DNA of 64,000 nucleotides from Megamerina dolium. Taxonomy: Eukaryota; Arthropoda; Insecta; Diptera; Megamerinidae. Location: NCBI GenBank assembly GCA_963854835.1, contig OY978529.1, positions 44,571,321 to 44,635,320 of the forward strand, given 5' to 3'. The position numbers were made by a program, and so were the translations under genes. Shown here piece by piece: positions 1 through 12,865 of the stretch. Under the pieces are notes generated by a model that was not told the origin of the DNA, did not search any database, and saw only the letters and a program-made list of their open reading frames with translations. Position 1 is the first letter of the stretch. Each line of letters opens with the position of its first letter.

Positions 1-217
1 TTCACTCTGTCTGAAAATATTAATTCAATTTTACTTAAATACAATTGTGAATGTAAGTATTGTGCAATAAATTATAAAATATAGAATAAAAAAAAAATAT
101 TAATTAATTCAAAAAAGACTTTAGCAAAATAAACGAACATAACTCAATTATATCATATAATTATTGTTTTCAACTTGCTACAAAATTATAGTCGAGTAAG
201 GGGAAATATATAATATA

Positions 218-620
218 TCCCAATAAACCATATTCTGAGCGTTTGCAAAATATGACTCCAAAACGAATCATAATTATGTATGTTTTTGATGGTGTTTAGT
301 AAATGTTATGATCCTAACAAACCAAACGACTCAGATAAAACACTCTTTGCCCTGTATTTAGAAGCGTTTCGCTCATATTTAAGCTTATGAAGGAGATGTA
401 TAAATGTTATTTCCTTCCTGATTTGATTGATAATTGTGAGCCATAAAATATTTCTAAATATGAATCATAAATGAGTTTCAAAAGAATCAGAATTTTGTAT
501 ATTTTTTATACTTTTTAGTAAATGTTCATATTATCGCAATAAACCAGACGATTCAAATAGGACACTTTTTGGGTCATACTTAGAAGCTTTTCGCTCATAT
601 TTGAGCTCATAAGTAAAAAT
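218..620. repeat. imperfect tandem repeat, about 220-bp period, two units
   Basis: Two units share ATAATTATGTATGTTTTT-like sequence, TTTAGTAAATGTT, (A/C)AAACCA(A/G)ACGA(C/T)TC and AGAAGC(G/T)TTTCGCTCATATTT. The AATAAACCA block occurs at 222, 317 (variant) and 537. A third copy of the front part lies at 14588-14710. No coding potential. Confidence 0.65.
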
Positions 621-626
621 TTGCCA

Positions 627-756
627 TAAAAACGCTTCTTAAAGAACTCTGTAATAAGGCTTATATATAAAAGTCTCTTCTAATACTGTCCAAAAATTTA
701 ATACGCAAACCGGTTCGGTCAGAGGGCCTCCTTCAAGCCTAAACGTGTCACACTTT
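627..756 (+). mobile_element. SINE 3' fragment, tail type B
   Basis: AAACGCTTCTTAAAGAACTC, then GTCTCTTCTAATACTGTCC and a short tail similar to the type B end (AAGCCTAAACGTGTC). The head is absent and the body has a deletion. Confidence 0.6.
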
Positions 757-2087
757 TTTTTTTATTTCGAATTTTCAAGTTCCTTTAATTAACCAAACAA
801 CAAAATATTGTATAATCCAAAGCTTACAAAATTAATTGAGAGACAAACAAAATATAAAACAAAAACATGACCTCTTAAATACAAAACGATGTAGGAACTC
901 ACTGAAAATCTAAACAGCAATAATTCCATCAAATCTTTATTCAATAAAATAAGAGTCAAAGTTGGCCATAGAAAACAATAGCGTGTGAGTTTGTAATTTA
1001 ATTGGAAGCGTTACTTAAGATAGTGGTAAGCGTATCGAGTTGTAATTGATTGGATTAACAATAACAACAACAACAACAACAACAAACAATATACGATGAG
1101 TACAAGAAATTGTTATACCCTAATAATTCTTAATCTTAAACATGATCAACACCAAAGCATACTTGATATTCTCATTCAGATTTTTTCCTTCATGATTCTC
1201 ACAGATAATTATATATTTGTTCCCTCGGAAAAAGAAAATATATAAAAACTAACGATAAAAAGTACGATAAAATCGTTCACATAACGGCAATAACATGTTC
1301 ATTGTTCGCAAATACTATCTACTGTTGCATGCAGCCATACACTTATAGCGCATAAAACAAAACAAAATGCAAGTTCAATGATATGACCGATTTTTTATTA
1401 TTATTTTGCACTTGTTCTTTAGCTAACGATCAGCTGCGATCTGGCCATACATACATTCATTCATTCATTCGTATAAAAATAGGCCCCATAAGGAAAATGT
1501 ACAAGGCCACACATGCCAGAGGGCACCCATAAAAGATCCCATAATAGACTTTATCACAAACATCTATCATTTTGACAGTATCTTACAATAATTTACTAAT
1601 AAAAATTTTCTTAGCATTTCATTTACTTGCTTGTTGCAGCAATTGAAGTTGAATGGTGAAAATTGATTATTGTTAAAGACTAGTGAAATTAATACGTATA
1701 TTGGTTATATCCAACAGCGATTAGTTGATTAGTTAATTTTTTGTATAATATGGAAAAAAACTATTCTTCGTCGGACCAACAAAAGTCATAACCATGGCAT
1801 ACATTAAGGGGTTATTACTTGTATAGATTGAGGTGCAAATAAGAAAATAGCACATTCTCTGTGGCAAAGTAATTCTACTTTCCTATAGGGATACACGTTC
1901 AAGCCATCATTTATTTGTAAACACGTACAGCATAAACAAATAATAAAATAATTATTAAATCGCCTCGCTAGCGATTACTTATTTCATTATATACATTAGA
2001 CTGCCTTACCATCCATACAAAAAGAATGTGTTGTTTATATATCGTAATATATGAAGTTTGGATAATTTTATGACGTTTGCCAAAACA
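757..2087. other. no gene seen
   Basis: AT-rich noncoding sequence with one (AAC)n run and homopolymer tracts. No splice-flanked open frame. Confidence 0.6.
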
Positions 2088-2235
2088 TTTCGACTGAATA
2101 CTCAGTGGATAGTGTGTTGGTTTTCTAAATTATAGATCGTATATTTGATCCCCAGCCGAGGATACTTTAATATAGGCAAGTTTTTTTTTTCAAACGGTGC
2201 CTATCTGTCAGCAATCAATTGTCAATTCTTATTAT
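2088..2235 (+). mobile_element. SINE head fragment
   Basis: ACTCAGTGGATAGTGTGTTG, then TTTGATCCCCAGCCGAGG, then CAAACGGTGCCTATCTGTCA and CAATCAATTGTCAATTCTT follow the order of the SINE head and front body with many substitutions. The 3' half is absent. Confidence 0.7.
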
Positions 2236-3864
2236 CATCGAAATATTTACAAAATCTGCTATAAACTCCAAATAATGAGATTTTTAGTTAATGGATGATT
2301 TTCTATTGATCCAAAATAAATATTTTCGAATACGGCATAAAATAAATCAAACTTGATGTTTTGCTGATAGAAATAGAAATTTTTTGGTGAGACTTCTTAA
2401 TATACATACATACATAAGACAAATACTCATATACTCATATACCGTAGCATTTGAGCTGCGTTGAAACAATTTCAACATACGTTAACAATAAATTAGGCGT
2501 ATATACGAGGACGTACATATTGCTACCGTAGCTTCTACTGTATCTATAGTCAGACGTTGGTTGAATGATCGTACGACACAAATGTTCATTGCGATATATC
2601 TTGGATACTTGCATTACATATACTAATTGCAACTGATTTTGGATTTCTTCTGCTGCGGCTGCTACTGATATTTCCAATTACTAGCGCTATTACCACCCTC
2701 TGCTTTTATTATTGTTTAATTTTTTTTTTTTTTTTGCTGTTGTGTTTGGATCCTTAACATTTACTTCGCAACAGCAGCAACATCCATGGTCGAGTGGTTG
2801 GATAATATTTATTAATAATTTAAGCATTTCTTCTATTATGTATAAATATTGTAAATAATTAATGTTATTAGTTTACAGTTTATTATTGCTGCTAATGCTG
2901 CTTGTGTAGGTATGCTTATATGTATGTAGGTATATGTATGTATAAATCGCCATTAGACTTTGTTGTTCAAATTAACACCATTTATTTGTATTGCAATCAA
3001 TATTGATAATGTTCATTGATAACGACATATCAATAGATTGATTTTATTAATTTGAATTTCGTATATTCTACATTTTCATAATAAAAAAAAAGCAAAAAGT
3101 ACTAAAACTATATTCGAAAAGAAAACAAAACAATAGCTTAAGCCTTGATGAAAAAGAAAAGTTACTTCAATTACACATAAGTACATAATGATAAAAAACG
3201 GAAGAAAAAAAAGTATTTAAAACTTTTAACAAAAAAATAAAACAAAGGTAAATATCTACTACCCAGATTAGGATTTTTGTCAGTCAACAGCAACAACTGT
3301 AATAGCACATTTGCTTCAACAAACTCTACCATATATTACCTGTATGAACAGGCGGTGTACATATTTATTACATAGTAAGGCAGGCGCTCCAAATGTATAA
3401 AAAAGTACAAATAAAATACAAATACGCCTCACTCAAGTGTACTTTACCTTTAGACATTGTCGAACAATTCTTTTTTTTATTCAAATATTGTAGTTTTTAT
3501 TTTGTCTATTTTGGCTTTGTGTAAAAAGTAGCGAGGAAAAAAAAAATAATAAATAAACGTAGCAAACAAATTTTCTAGTAAATAGTTTTGTATGTTTTTC
3601 TTTTCTTCCTTAGCAAAAACAAAAAGTGAAAATTTTATATTGCTAATATTGTTAGAGGCAACAAAAAGAGTGAGAGTGATAAAGTTAAACAAACAGAAAT
3701 AATGGGGAAAACGAAACTTTTAAACAATAATGATGAGAAATATTTTATTACAATAAAATTTTGCTTATTATTTATTGTTATATAGTCAGCGAGAAGCGAT
3801 CTTTTTAAATTTTATTTTAGTAAAATCACTTTAGCAAAAATGAATTAATAAATTGATATCCTTC
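2236..3864. other. no gene seen
   Basis: AT-rich sequence with TATG-type short repeats and poly(T)/poly(A) runs. The minus frame at 2435-2677 has no supporting signals. Confidence 0.6.
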
Positions 3865-4106
3865 ATACACTCCTCCAAAGAGGTCTTTGGTTGAGCTTCG
3901 CTTCCAGTGTGTGTTAAATTTTGGGCAGTATAAGAAGGGACCAAATGTCAGAATTCTTGTGACATCGCTGATGTGGGTCACAGGTGGGTACCGTTCGTAA
4001 AAAAAAAAATATTTTCGATATCAAAGCTGCGCTTAAACCGCGGATTCAACTGACGATTCACAAATCATTATGCCAACTCAGTAATCACTGAGCTACGGCA
4101 CTCACA
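3865..4106 (-). mobile_element. tRNA-derived SINE, tail type A, internally deleted
   Basis: The tail (AGAGGTCTTTGGTTGAGCTT), the AGAATTCTTGTGACATC block, then a jump to GGTGGGTACCGTTCG and the tRNA head ending ACTGAGCTACGGCACTC. About 100 bases of body are missing. Confidence 0.8.
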
Positions 4107-4149
4107 CACATGACGTATTATTAATAGCAAGAACTGTTGAAGCAATCGT

Positions 4150-5080
4150 ACATTGGGTTTATGAAGGGAACACTTCTCCAAGTTACTGAATGGCGACGCT
4201 AGGAACAATTCCTCCAGTGCAGTGGACGCCAGAACACCTCAATTATGAATGTTAGTGTTGATGTTCAACACCCGACCAAGACGAAATTGAAATTGCTGTA
4301 CTGCGGCTGAACAGGGTTGTAAATGCTGATGGCCTGCTTTCAGAGTTGTTTCAGACCGAAGTTGATAATCTACTGAACTGCATGCACCAGCAGTTGCCTG
4401 ATGACACTCCATACTGATATAGGAAAACTCTAATATTTGCTCTAAATACGTTGAAATAAGCCTCGTCAGCGTCGACTATTCGACCAGATATTCGCACTAC
4501 AACAAAACCTGGAGAAGAGTAAAGAAAACACACGTTATCGATTTTTCGATTAAAAGGCGCTTTAGACAGCCCGATAAGTGATTACCTTAGAATCGTTTGA
4601 GTTCGGTATTCCCGAAAAACTCATTAGAATTTACAGGATGATATTGCGTAACACTCATTGTGTTATGGAGATCGGAACGGACCTCTCCACCCGTTTAATA
4701 CCGAGCATAACGTAACTTCTTCAACATCTAATAAAAAAATAATAATATTCGCTGTTGATTTACTGGCTCTATCTTCAGCAACACGGTTCTGCTGCTCTGA
4801 ATTAGAAAGAGGGTCGATTGGGTATTCCATTGAACGAGTGCAAAACGATGTTGACTTGGTGTCAACAAATAAAGAGTCCACGCATCTTGAGAACGCATTA
4901 CGAGTGTAAAATATAATTTAAAGTAGTCCATTAATTAATATATTTGCGAAGAATATCACACAGTAACAAGTGCAACTTTGGGTATGATAAATCAAGCCCT
5001 CTTTCGAAGAATGCAAATTACACTTAATAAATATTTCATTATATTACCCCTAACATATGGAGCAGAAGCTTGGACACATA
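4150..5080 (+). pseudogene. LINE (non-LTR) reverse transcriptase relic
   Basis: Broken frames follow the order of a LINE RT: DEIEIAVLRLNRVVNADGLL then SELFQTE (the palm entry AxGADGLxAELFK), FGIPEKLIRIYRMILRNTHC (4600-4660), MEIGTDLST, a disrupted active-site region near 4745-4790, and at the end a stretch closing LPLTYGAEAWT, the usual YGAEAWT motif. Multiple stops and shifts. Clade not assignable by eye. Confidence 0.7.
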
Positions 5081-7134
5081 ACAAAATGTTGGTGTATGTA
5101 AAATCAAACAATCCCGTACACCCTTTGTACGATTGCTACGCATTGGCCTGTCATATACAGTTTGAAAAGTACTGTATAACAGTTTCAAGCGTATACACAT
5201 AAATTCACCATATTTTATCATAGAATTCATATGTACTTGGCATTACAAACTATACTCAATGAGTGTCAGTGTGTCACTTTTTCTTTTCATTTTTCTATGC
5301 ATTCTATGCTATGTAGGTATAGTTATTATTATTTTTCTTTTGAGCACTCAATTCTACACGTCAACAATAAATGACTATTATATAATTTCATTTCTTTTTG
5401 CACTTTCTATTTATAATGTACCTATTTTTTTTTACTTCATAGTTGTTTTCAACTTGTTAAAACAAGTCCTCATACATATGAATATCCTTTTGAAGGGTTA
5501 CTCACAGCAATATACACTATCTCTGTAGTAGTGTGCCGTAGTATATGCATGATAATATGAGTCATCAATTGTTGTACTTGAACATTTGCCGTAACGAACA
5601 ATTTCAGGCTTGAGATATGGTGAAGAAGAGTTTTATTTTGTGGAAATATTCGATTTGGTATCCATATGAGAAGTTGGATGGCATATATATCGAGTTTTAC
5701 AACAACAAATGGGTAGGAACTTAAATAGTAAAATTTATTTTATTTTAAAATATTTTTGTATAGATTATGTTTTAGGATTTTAGCTATGTTGCTAAAGTTT
5801 AAAGTAAAGTGAAACATTTGCCATAACTTGTAACATGTATAGATATGAACAAAGGCCTATTTTAAGGGAAGAACGACAGACAACTGCAATAAGAAAAGGT
5901 TTATGCAACCATAAAACTACCGATAATGAGAATTCCCTTTAGGCAGAAATGCTGTCGCTTAACATTATTACATACACAATTATTTTCTGATACATACATA
6001 TAATAGCAAGTAAATTACTCTCTCACTCAGTGTCCATTCCAGTGTACGCACAGGATAGCGCATGCGCGATAAAATATTCAAATATGTTAAATATGTGACA
6101 GAATTTAAAATACATAATCATTTGAAAATTGATCCAATGCTCTGTAGAAAACAAGTAAAATCCTTTAAATAGCTGCTATCTATATTTTGCAATATATTTG
6201 CAATGTTAATAAACAAAAATGAAACTGCCTACATTCTATAAACTTCTTAACAATAATTGGGGATGATGGATATGGAGGCGGTGGATATGGATATAAATAA
6301 GTACATATAGTCACTATTGCAACCTACCCCAAAAACTCGTTGGAAACTTTTGTGGAGAAGAGATATTTAATATCAACCATATAAACTGTTGCTTTAAGGC
6401 AAATTGCAAATTTAAACAAAATAATATTGACATTTCTCTATACTTCCTATCCCTATAAAAATAAATGATCTAAAATAGGGTAGAAAAATTATAAGCTATT
6501 ATATATACATATTTCTATTCAAATATATTCTATTCATAGTTCATATTCTATTCAATATACTATTTAAATAATTTCGTCGTTTAAAATTAACATGTGCTTA
6601 AAAATGTACGTTCAAATGATTGCGAGCATAATTTAAAAGAAATTAAGAAAACATATATGGAAAACATGGAAATGTTCATAATTCCATATAAGAATATCAT
6701 AAATATTTATGCACAAATATAATTGTGTATAAGAATTGAGGCATTACGAAATAATAGTTCACACTATGACCATTCTGCATTTGGTTTAATAGCAAACATT
6801 TTTGGCAGACAAATAGGAAGCAGAATACCTTTATAATTATTATTCAAGTCAATTATCACTAAAATAATTTTTGGTAAAGCTTTTCTTAAACCAAAGACAA
6901 CGAAAGCGAAAAAAATTAGAAAGAAAATAATTAGGAAGTATGCCGGAAGAAATGTTGTAAAATAAAACATAGAGGCGTGAGCTGATATTTTGAAAAAAAT
7001 ATATTTACAAAATTTTAATGAACATATTGTTAGAAAAATATGCAAAAATCAATAAAAAAAAAAATATAAATGCTTCTACATTTTTAATTCATTTTACTTC
7101 TATTTTTTTTTTCTTTATATTACATATAAATATA
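5081..7134. other. no gene seen
   Basis: AT-rich sequence; the hydrophobic frames at 5259-5528 and 6764-7045 are T-rich artefacts. Confidence 0.6.
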
Positions 7135-7528
7135 AGGTGTAGTAAAAATAAATCCATTATTTTTCCAATGTATGACTTTAGTAATCTGTATTTCGTTTGT
7201 GATTGTGATAGTTTTGTGATTGTTTGACTCAGTATTATTTGAGCACGCGTCAAAGATGGACAGCAGTACAATAAAATACGCCATATTTTACAGTTTTTCT
7301 TCTATAAAGGCAAAAACGCAAGCCAAAAGATGGCTGAAAATGTGAATAGCGTTTATGGTCCTGATAATGTAACAGCCAATCACGTGCAATTTTGGTTTCG
7401 TTGATTCCGTTCCGAATATGTCGATTCAATAATGGAAATCGTCGAGTCTGGCCGTCATGTAAGCACTGTTTAAATAAATAAAAACTTTAATTTAATGCAA
7501 AAATAATGGATTTCCTTTTACTACACCT
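7135..7528 (+). mobile_element. mariner deletion derivative (MITE), about 394 bp
   Basis: Ends AGGTGTAGTAAAAATAAATC and its inverse (AGGTGTAGTAAAAGGAAATC on the other strand), continuing with CCATTATTTTT on both sides. Inside is a short N-terminal transposase relic (ATGGACAGCAGTACAATAAA onwards) with stops, cut short after GTCGAGTCTGGCCGTCATGT. The right flank is AA rather than a clean TA. Confidence 0.8.
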
Positions 7529-9159
7529 AATATGTAACAACTCAACAACTCAATAGTTTTTTTTTTTCCATAAATACAAGATAACTATTTCTTTCAAACC
7601 GAATCGATAAGCAAGGAGCAATAATTCACAATTTTTATATATTCCAATAAATCTTATACAAAACCTTAAAGGTGCATACATAAAAATTTTCTATCAAACA
7701 AATATTCGTTGAAATAATAATGTATTTGTGGTATTCAACAACCAATTTTTTAGTTGATTTTGTAGCGAAAGCGTCTTTTATCAACTTTGAAATTGGTTCA
7801 CAAGTCTTATAAATAACAACTTTTTATGATTTGTGGTTTTAGCTTAATTTCTAAATATGACTAATTAAATATTTCACACTTTTCTTAACATTAATTAACA
7901 TTCTTACAAAAAAAAAACTGTGTACTCTCGCATATGACCTTAATTTTGTAAACATATTAGAATAAATTATACGCACAAGTTTAATAAAGAGAGAGAAAAT
8001 GAGGTTAAAAGGTTCATTTAATGATTTTGTTTTGTCAGCAAAATGACAATTCTTCATTTTTCACATCATAAATCACTTTATTGCTGAGTTTGCACAAAAT
8101 CATATTTCGTCATTTTTATTTCTGTTGTTGTTGTTTAATAGTACGTTCTAACTAAACTTGTGAACTAAAAAAAAAATATGAAAATATTAGGAAAACAAAT
8201 ATAGTAACTCTTTTTATTAGCAAACAATTATTTGCTGGTGATGGTGAGTTCAAAAATTGCTACCATCTTCCACTGGTTTAATACCTTTATATGTATGTGG
8301 AGTATACACGCAGGTGTTCATATGAATACTTATAACAAATATGTATGCACAATAGGGAGAGTCCAATATGTATGGCGAACAAAAATTGACAAATCGTAGT
8401 GGAGAAAAAAAAAACAAATAACTACTACACCTTATTTTTTTTTTAGTAATATACATATTTTTAACGAGATCCCATCTTAAAATACCATGAATAACTTTTG
8501 GATAATAATCAAAAATCCCTTAACATAATATAGAAATTAAAATCAAAACTAAAACAAAATATAAAAAAAAAATGTTCAAATTATTTTTACTTTTGAACAA
8601 AAAAATTAAAAAAATAAATAATAAATAATATCTAATGACAAATAAATTAATACAAACAAAAAAAAACAGCAATAATTAATGTAAACAAGCAAGTGGTGAA
8701 TGATATATGTATTGTACAATAACACATCACAACTTAAATAATAAATCAAGAAAAAATGCGAGAAAAAACAAAACTCATAAACAAATGTTGTAAAAATTAC
8801 AATATGCTAAAAAACATACATATATGCCTTATTACTACTTTTTGTTTTTTCCGCACTATTGCGCAAAGAGCAACAAAAAGGGGGAAAATCCGTGTCACAT
8901 GCCAGTTTATAGCTCTTGTGAATCACTTTAATATATGTACAGGTATAATTTTGTATAATAACGACAGGTAAAAGTAAAACATTATTTTGCACGTACTTAA
9001 GGCAATTGTAAGCCTAAAATGCAGACAAAGAACCAGGCCTAAATTTTGCAGATCTATAAATTAAACCCGCTTTTCATAGTACGACATATTATTATCTCTA
9101 TACAACAATGCTCGAGTTTCGAAACACGTCCCCTATTGTATATAATCTTGAATTTAAGT
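7529..9159. other. no gene seen
   Basis: AT-rich with many oligo(A) runs between the mariner MITE and a SINE. No recognisable repeat. Confidence 0.6.
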
Positions 9160-9507
9160 TATCTTAGGTTATTGTAGCTGCCCTCGTTGACACATTTATA
9201 CCAGAAAGGCTGTTTGTGGTACCTTCTGGAGCTTTTCTTCCAATACTGTTATAAGGCTAAAATTTTTGGACAGTATTAGAATGGACCTACTTATATGAAC
9301 CAGTTCCCAATGGCAGAACCCTTGTGACATCACTTTTTCTGGCAAATTGTTACTGCCGGATGAATTGCCAATTGCTTGGCAGCAAGTGGGTAAAGTTCGA
9401 AAGAAGCATCTTCTCGATATTGAATTTGTGCTTCAACCGGGGATTGAACTCACGACTTACAGATTAGAAAACCAACACACTCACCATTGAGTTACGGCAC
9501 CCCCATA
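9160..9507 (-). mobile_element. tRNA-derived SINE, tail type B
   Basis: Contains the tail block CCAGAAAGGC, the GGACAGTATTAGAATGG block, the TACTGCCGGATGAATTGCC block and the tRNA head with GGGGATTGAACTC. About 20 bases in the middle are deleted compared with 46655. No clear target duplication. Confidence 0.85.
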
Positions 9508-10013
9508 ACGTTTATTGTTCGAGGAATTTTTACCACGAATTCTAAAGCAAAGTAATTTATGGATGTCAGCCTAAGAATAGACCTCCGATTTTCAATGAAA
9601 GCAGTCCACTTTTAGGAGCCTAACTATATTACTACTGGCCTCTGGACATGCACAAGCAGCAAAATATTTTGTACTACAAATTACCACGGTCCCCGATTGA
9701 TATAAACCGCTGCTTTCTGCTTTATTAGGATGGCTTTTAATCATCAGTAAAAAGCATCGTTTTTTCTTTTAGATGAATATAAACATTACTTATAAACATT
9801 TTCTATAAACATTATTGCATATGGTTATCGATAATTTGTTTCCGATATTTGGAGTTAAATGTTTGTAAGCATTTATAATAAGTAAGAACATTTGCATGTT
9901 AGAAAAAGAAAAAAATTGATTTTTCCCATCATCTCTGAACGTATATTTGTATATTTCTAATGTGCAACAAACAAATAAATTCTTCTCTCTTGTCCGCATT
10001 TTGCGTGACTCAC

Positions 10014-10563
10014 CTTTTTGTGGTTTATGGCGTGGTAAACGAAATGAATTCCATAGAAAAGATGATTTCTTACGCAAACTGGTTGCACGATACAAATCTA
10101 TTTCACTAGATGAGGACGTATTTCTTTCACCAGCTGTGGCAGCAACAGCATTATTTGTAGCAGCAGCAGCAGTATTTGTTGTCGCAGACATTACATTCAT
10201 TGATGCTGATTTCAAGGACTTGCCATTTGATGGCGTCAATGTTGCCAACATATGCGATGAGATATTCTGTGTAAATTTCACTTGTTCACGCACATTTTTT
10301 GCCGTTGCTTTCGTTGTGGCATTTGAATTGATGGTAAAATCACTAATATGTAATTTTTGAAATTTCGAATTTTTATGATTTTTTATTATTTGCACTCGAG
10401 ACATTTCGTGTTGTTTTTGTTGTTGTTGTTGTCCTTTTTGTTGACAATTTAACGCGACGCTATCATCAGCAGCAGCAGCAACATTGACAGCAACTGTTGC
10501 CTTAGTCGCATGTAAATTTTGTGCTGAACCATAGAAGAACGCAACAAAATCATTGAGACCCAT
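10014..10563 (-). CDS. alternative first coding exon, MGLNDF N-terminus, 183 codons
   Basis: The ATG at 10563 is preceded in frame by two TAA stops, which fixes it as an initiator rather than an internal exon. The frame stays open for 183 codons and ends LPRHKPQK at a GTGAGT donor that leaves one base, the same phase as the other exons assigned to this gene. The protein starts MGLNDFVAFFYGSAQNLHA, then has Ala-rich runs, a glutamine run (GQQQQQKQ), several Thr/Ala runs, and a basic Ser-rich end (SLRKKSSFLWNSFR). Phase and strand suggest a short-isoform start of the host gene; it could equally be the first exon of a separate gene. No family recognised. Confidence 0.55.
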
Positions 10564-12110
10564 TTTTTATTAACTATTTGTATCTATACGTATATGTATG
10601 CACATGTACGAATGTTTGCGTCGCAATACAAATTATGGTGTTTTCAGTCCTTTTTGTTTCTATACTTGCGCTCTTCTAATGGAGAATTTACTTTGGTGGT
10701 GGTTGCATTATAGAGTTAGACAAGTGAATGAGAGAAAATCACTAGTGAGAGAGAGAGAGAGCGTAATTGCAAGTATTTGGTATTTTCTATTACATTATTC
10801 GTTATATCCTCGGTGAAAGCGTGATATCCTTGCACGTATTTATTGCCACTTATTATATGCATATATACATACAACTATATATTGTACTACAGTATCTCCC
10901 AAAATGTAATATACGTAGGGTGTAAAAGTGTTATACGGAAATGTTGAAATTAATTTGCAAAGGATTTTCTATTTTAGTGCATAGCTTTTGTTTCTATTAT
11001 TTTCATTGAATTTTTTAATAATCATTTCAAACTTTCATATATCTAACATCTGTTAGCACTACTTATGCTTGACGTAAAAACGTATATCTTCTTTAAATCA
11101 CGCCGAACGACTGATTTAAGAATACATCATATAACTTCAACAAGCACTGAACCTGGAGTATTTAGTGTATAAGCTATGTATGTATATATAGGTATTTATG
11201 TATGTGTTAGTAGCGTACCGCAATCAAATGCGTTAAAAATTGTAGTAGAAACAATAACAACATTAACAATAACACATACTATTGTATGCATGTAAGTATA
11301 CGTATACTTTTTGTAAAGTTGTTGAGATTGCGAATGAAATGAAATAGAAAAAAATAGAAAAAACAAAATGACAAGCCACAAACGGCATAGGCAGCTTAGA
11401 CAAATTAATACGAGTACATGCATGTAACTTATTATTATCTTACTATACTACATATACCGGCAAATATGGTAATAACAGCGGAATAGCAACTTTTAATAAA
11501 TGTTGTAAATACAAAGTAACAACAGTATGAAATGCGGCAAAGAAGAACTGAACCAAAACGAATTGCAAAAAATTCAGTTGAAGATAGAGTGTCGAACAGT
11601 GGTAGTAAAAAAAACTGTGTTTTTACTCTTACAACAAACACTTGTATATTAACTACACATATGTAGTTGTCAACCATAGTAATCACAAAAGAAGGTACAT
11701 ATTCTTAGAAATTACAATAAATCGTGGAAAAAAAATAACCACAACAACTACAGTCATAGGTAGCAACGGGCCAAACAAAAATATATGCTATTGTTATTAA
11801 TAGTTTTTTTCCTTAGTAAATAGTAAAAGCAATTGGAAGTCAACGGCTTTTTCAATTTTTTTTTTAGTTTGTTCAATATTTTTTTCTACTCTTTCGTTTT
11901 CATTTCTGCTTCTTACGACGGCTTGCAATAATATATATACGAATAAGCTCTACAAACGCCATTTGGTCTAGCCATTTTACCATGTTTTCAATAATATGTG
12001 CGTGAAATTCAATATGTTTGGTATAACAAGTGTAGGTGGGAGTATGATTGTTGGAGTCGGTTGGCAGCACATAGTAGTGCATCCATATATAAATATATAC
12101 ATATATACTC

Positions 12111-12113
<3 letters not shown>
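10564..12113. other. upstream region of the MGLNDF exon; no gene seen
   Basis: If 10014-10563 is a first exon, its promoter and any 5' UTR exons lie here. A GAGA-type run (GAGAGAGAGAGAGAG) at about 10747-10761 sits roughly 190 bases upstream of the ATG and could bind GAGA factor (inference). Confidence 0.4.
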
Positions 12114-12170
<57 letters not shown>

Positions 12171-12252
12171 ATATATGTATATATATATGTATATATATAT
12201 ATATATATACACACATACACGCATACACACATACACACATATCTATATATAC

Positions 12253-12321
<69 letters not shown>

Positions 12322-12363
12322 TATATATATATATATATAGATATATATATATATAGATATATA
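12114..12363. repeat. long (AT)n microsatellite with TATG/CACA interruptions
   Basis: About 250 bases of alternating A and T with TATG, ACACAC and TATAG variants. All open frames across it (Ile-Tyr repeats on both strands) are artefacts of the repeat. Confidence 0.95.
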
Positions 12364-12449
12364 TTCATACACATTTTTTTTAGCACGAATCCCAAAAAAA
12401 AGTTTTGTTCTCTCTTCTTCTAAAATTCTAAAATAAATATCTATTTCTG

Positions 12450-12853
12450 AAGCGTATCGTGACTGGTGATAATATGTGATGATAAGTGGGTCACCTGCGA
12501 CAACGTCAAGGGAAAGCTGTGGTGGTCGAATTGAGGTGAGCCGGCACAAATGGTGGCTAAGCGAGGATTGACGGTCAGGATTGTATTGCTGTACCTTTGG
12601 TCGGATTGATAGCGAATTATGTACTATAAGCTGCTCCACCACAGTCAAAGTCTTAATTCAAATCTGTACTGTCAACAGTTAAACCATCAGAAGGAAACAA
12701 TAAACTAGAATAGGCCAGCTTCCCCCAATAACATATGAATTGTGTTCTTTCAGGGCACACAGGTCACACACACCGATAGTAACTCCTAAAAAGCTCCAGG
12801 AGAGGTTCTTATGCATGCACTTTATAGTTCAGACAAGGCACCAAGTGATCGCT
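12450..12853 (+). mobile_element. mariner transposase relic (D34D), split by SINE
   Basis: Translation in shifting frames gives [14 protein letters not shown] text, then LYCQQLNHQKE, and a later CALFRQGTK.SD stretch corresponding to the mariner end PPYSPDLAPSD. Many stops and frameshifts. The same mariner family appears at 48850-49690. Sequence right of the SINE (13254 onward) may continue the relic. Confidence 0.65.
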
Positions 12854-12865
12854 GCCTGTTCCTGT

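Noticed and set aside
4658..4931. Small open frames on both strands as genes
   Set aside because: The plus frame is part of a degraded LINE reverse transcriptase; the minus frames are its shadows.
6764..7045. A 93-codon membrane-like frame
   Set aside because: Phe/Ile-rich text is what T-rich noncoding DNA gives; no other support.
9947..10360. A 137-codon plus-strand frame
   Set aside because: It is antisense to the MGLNDF exon, which has a donor site, upstream stops and the more natural composition.
11900..12423. Open frames of up to 223 codons across the AT repeat
   Set aside because: They are strings of Ile and Tyr produced by (AT)n on both strands and end outside any splice context.
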